Below are positions 62,867 to 64,000 of a stretch of 64,000 bases of DNA, one piece after another. The notes beneath the pieces are model-generated. The model searched no databases. It saw only the letters and a list, made by a program, of their open reading frames with translations, and was not told the DNA's origin. Source of the DNA: Clostridia bacterium (lineage in GTDB: Bacteria; Bacillota; Clostridia; Oscillospirales; Acutalibacteraceae); assembly GCA_017516445.1 (NCBI GenBank), contig JAFXCZ010000013.1:186001-250000 (forward strand), in the 5' to 3' direction. Within the stretch, counting starts at the first letter, position 1. Every line of letters starts with the position of its first letter. The translations under genes were made by a program, and so were the position numbers.

Positions 62867-63484
62867 CTAATCCTCTTTTTTGCGAAGCTCTTTAATAATA
62901 AGCACAGCCGCTACCGCCGCAGCACAGCCGAAAATCACAACACCCACAATTACAAAAGGCTTGTAATTTATATCCGCTTTAAACTGTTCTTTTACAATAC
63001 TGTCAATATAATCACGCTCAGTACCGACATTTGTATAAAAGCTTAAGGTGATTCTTTTAGAATTTTTAACCGTTATATAGGTTGTAAGATAATATTCATT
63101 ATCCTCGGTTTTTAATTCATACTTAAGCAGCTTAAAGCCGTCAAGACTCACCACTCTGCCTTTGGCATCACTAAAATGCGAAAGCTCATACGAGAGTGTC
63201 TGAATATTCTCATCACTTAAAACCGATAAATCTACAATACGTTTAGAAAAATCGTCAGTTATTTCAACCCTTTTTACAAGCTTTGTGTTATCGGGGTTAA
63301 CTGCAAGATATGTTACATTATTCTGCTTGCAATAATCTGCTATATCACAGTCGTTCATATCTAAGGCATTGCAAATACCCTCTATATCATCCTCGCCGTA
63401 AACCAACAAATCATCCACAGCAGAAACCGAAAGCGAAAATATAACCGTAAGCACCGCTATAAGACAAATAATCCTTTTAAGCAC
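62867..63484 (-). CDS. Unknown secreted protein with C-terminal membrane anchor
   Basis: The 205 residues begin with a signal peptide (about 1-23, ending SLSVSA). An extracytoplasmic domain rich in Asp, Thr and Lys follows, then one membrane segment at about 173-195 with a short basic tail. No known domain was recognised. The probable start is GTG 63484 after AAAGGTGAT; GTG 63493 is an alternative that overlaps the folD stop (GTGA). It lies between folD and ypeB on the same strand; a sporulation or envelope role is possible only by position. Confidence 0.65.
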   Translation of the reverse strand: MLKRIICLIAVLTVIFSLSVSAVDDLLVYGEDDIEGICNALDMNDCDIADYCKQNNVTYLAVNPDNTKLVKRVEITDDFSKRIVDLSVLSDENIQTLSYELSHFSDAKGRVVSLDGFKLLKYELKTEDNEYYLTTYITVKNSKRITLSFYTNVGTERDYIDSIVKEQFKADINYKPFVIVGVVIFGCAAAVAAVLIIKELRKKED

Positions 63485-63489
63485 TAAAA

Positions 63490-64000
63490 TCACCTTTTGT
63501 TTTGTTTTTTAGCGGCGGTAAGAGTGTTTTGCATAAGCATAGCAATAGTCATAGGTCCTACACCGCCGGGAACGGGGGTAATAGCCTCGCACTTGTCCTT
63601 AACACCCTCAAAATCAACATCGCCTACAAGCTTACCGTCTACGCGGTTAATACCAACATCTATTACAACTGCGCCGTCCTTAACCATATCGGCAGTGACA
63701 AACCTCGGTTTGCCAACAGCGGCAACCAGAATATCTGCATTTTTGCAGACCTCTTTTAAATCCTTTGTTCTTGAATGGCAGATAGTAACTGTACCGTTTT
63801 TATGAAGCAGTAGCATACCCATAGGCTTGCCTACAATATTCGACCTACCGATTACAACACAGGTTTTACCCGTAATATCAATATTCTCATATTCGAGCAT
63901 TTCCATAATACCCGCAGGGGTACAGGGAACAAAATCATAATCGCCGAGCATAATTTTACCCACATTCTGCGGATGAAAAGCATCAACATCCTTTTCGGGT
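63490..64000 (-). CDS. folD: FolD bifunctional methylenetetrahydrofolate dehydrogenase/cyclohydrolase, 5' part outside the window
   Basis: This is the C-terminal 170 residues of FolD, which interconverts 5,10-methylene- and 10-formyl-tetrahydrofolate with NADP. The reading frame stays open to the window edge, so the N-terminal catalytic part (about 110 residues) lies beyond 64000. Visible motifs are [11 protein letters not shown], the Rossmann loop [18 protein letters not shown] and, near the end, the family signature [15 protein letters not shown]. It reads into the unknown membrane protein gene, so the two are probably cotranscribed. Confidence 0.93.
   Translation of the reverse strand, partial: PEKDVDAFHPQNVGKIMLGDYDFVPCTPAGIMEMLEYENIDITGKTCVVIGRSNIVGKPMGMLLLHKNGTVTICHSRTKDLKEVCKNADILVAAVGKPRFVTADMVKDGAVVIDVGINRVDGKLVGDVDFEGVKDKCEAITPVPGGVGPMTIAMLMQNTLTAAKKQNKR

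Overview
The window comes from a low-to-moderate GC, Gram-positive anaerobe of the class Clostridia, most likely a gut Oscillospirales/Ruminococcaceae-type bacterium. The evidence is a set of family-level signatures rather than a species match. These are AGGAGG-type ribosome binding sites with frequent TTG and GTG starts, RqcH and TrmK, and sporulation or germination genes (ger cluster, ypeB, a SpoIID-like peptidoglycan-binding protein). Further support comes from a YveK/YwqD/YwqE tyrosine-kinase module, a pyr operon with PyrI and the PyrK/PyrD 1B pair, and secreted proteins of the CHAP and BspA-LRR types. No window-wide phage, CRISPR array, rRNA or tRNA was seen.

Layout. 0-3.4 kb: DUF1858 protein, trmK, rqcH and a TIM-barrel isomerase in one operon. 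3.4-6.6 kb: a promoter, then the BY-kinase module (yveK, ywqD, ywqE) and pgeF. 6.6-9.4 kb, minus strand: a ger-type germination cluster that looks degraded (gerAA frameshifted, gerAC and gerAB short). 9.5-12.2 kb, minus: a D,D-carboxypeptidase and lepA. 12.2-21.6 kb: the pyrimidine operon pyrC-carB-pyrK-pyrD-pyrF-pyrE-pyrB-pyrI behind a strong promoter and a leader with tandem terminator-like hairpins. Three intergenic gaps of this operon carry copies of one structured repeat. 21.6-33.6 kb: housekeeping and peptidase genes (aldose epimerase, SpoIID/PG-binding, mrp, capA, murD, two M42 peptidases, YnbB-like lyase). 33.6-38.0 kb: bioY divergent from pepD, an OPT transporter and a lone PqqD-like protein. 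38-49.8 kb, minus: rpoB-rpoC, a fused degenerate ABC permease, a GMP synthetase lacking its amidotransferase domain, and a CofE-like ligase. 49.9-52.4 kb: a lysine riboswitch driving dapA-lysA.

52.4-61.4 kb is the accessory region and the best place to look for something new. A large membrane-anchored collagen-like/BspA-LRR protein and a small P-loop NTPase face a divergent operon. That operon encodes a helix-turn-helix-like protein, a zinc-ribbon/TM/Ser-rich/LRR membrane protein and an atypical protein kinase. Next come a second zinc-ribbon membrane protein and a secreted CHAP-domain protein whose promoter is covered by two identical palindromes beside a small XRE regulator. The window ends with ypeB, an unknown membrane protein and the 3' part of folD.

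The proposed working link in the accessory region is inference from gene order: surface LRR/collagen proteins, zinc-ribbon membrane proteins and a kinase-like protein together could form a cell-surface sensing or adhesion module. Start sites were chosen from visible ribosome binding sites and often differ from the longest open frame.
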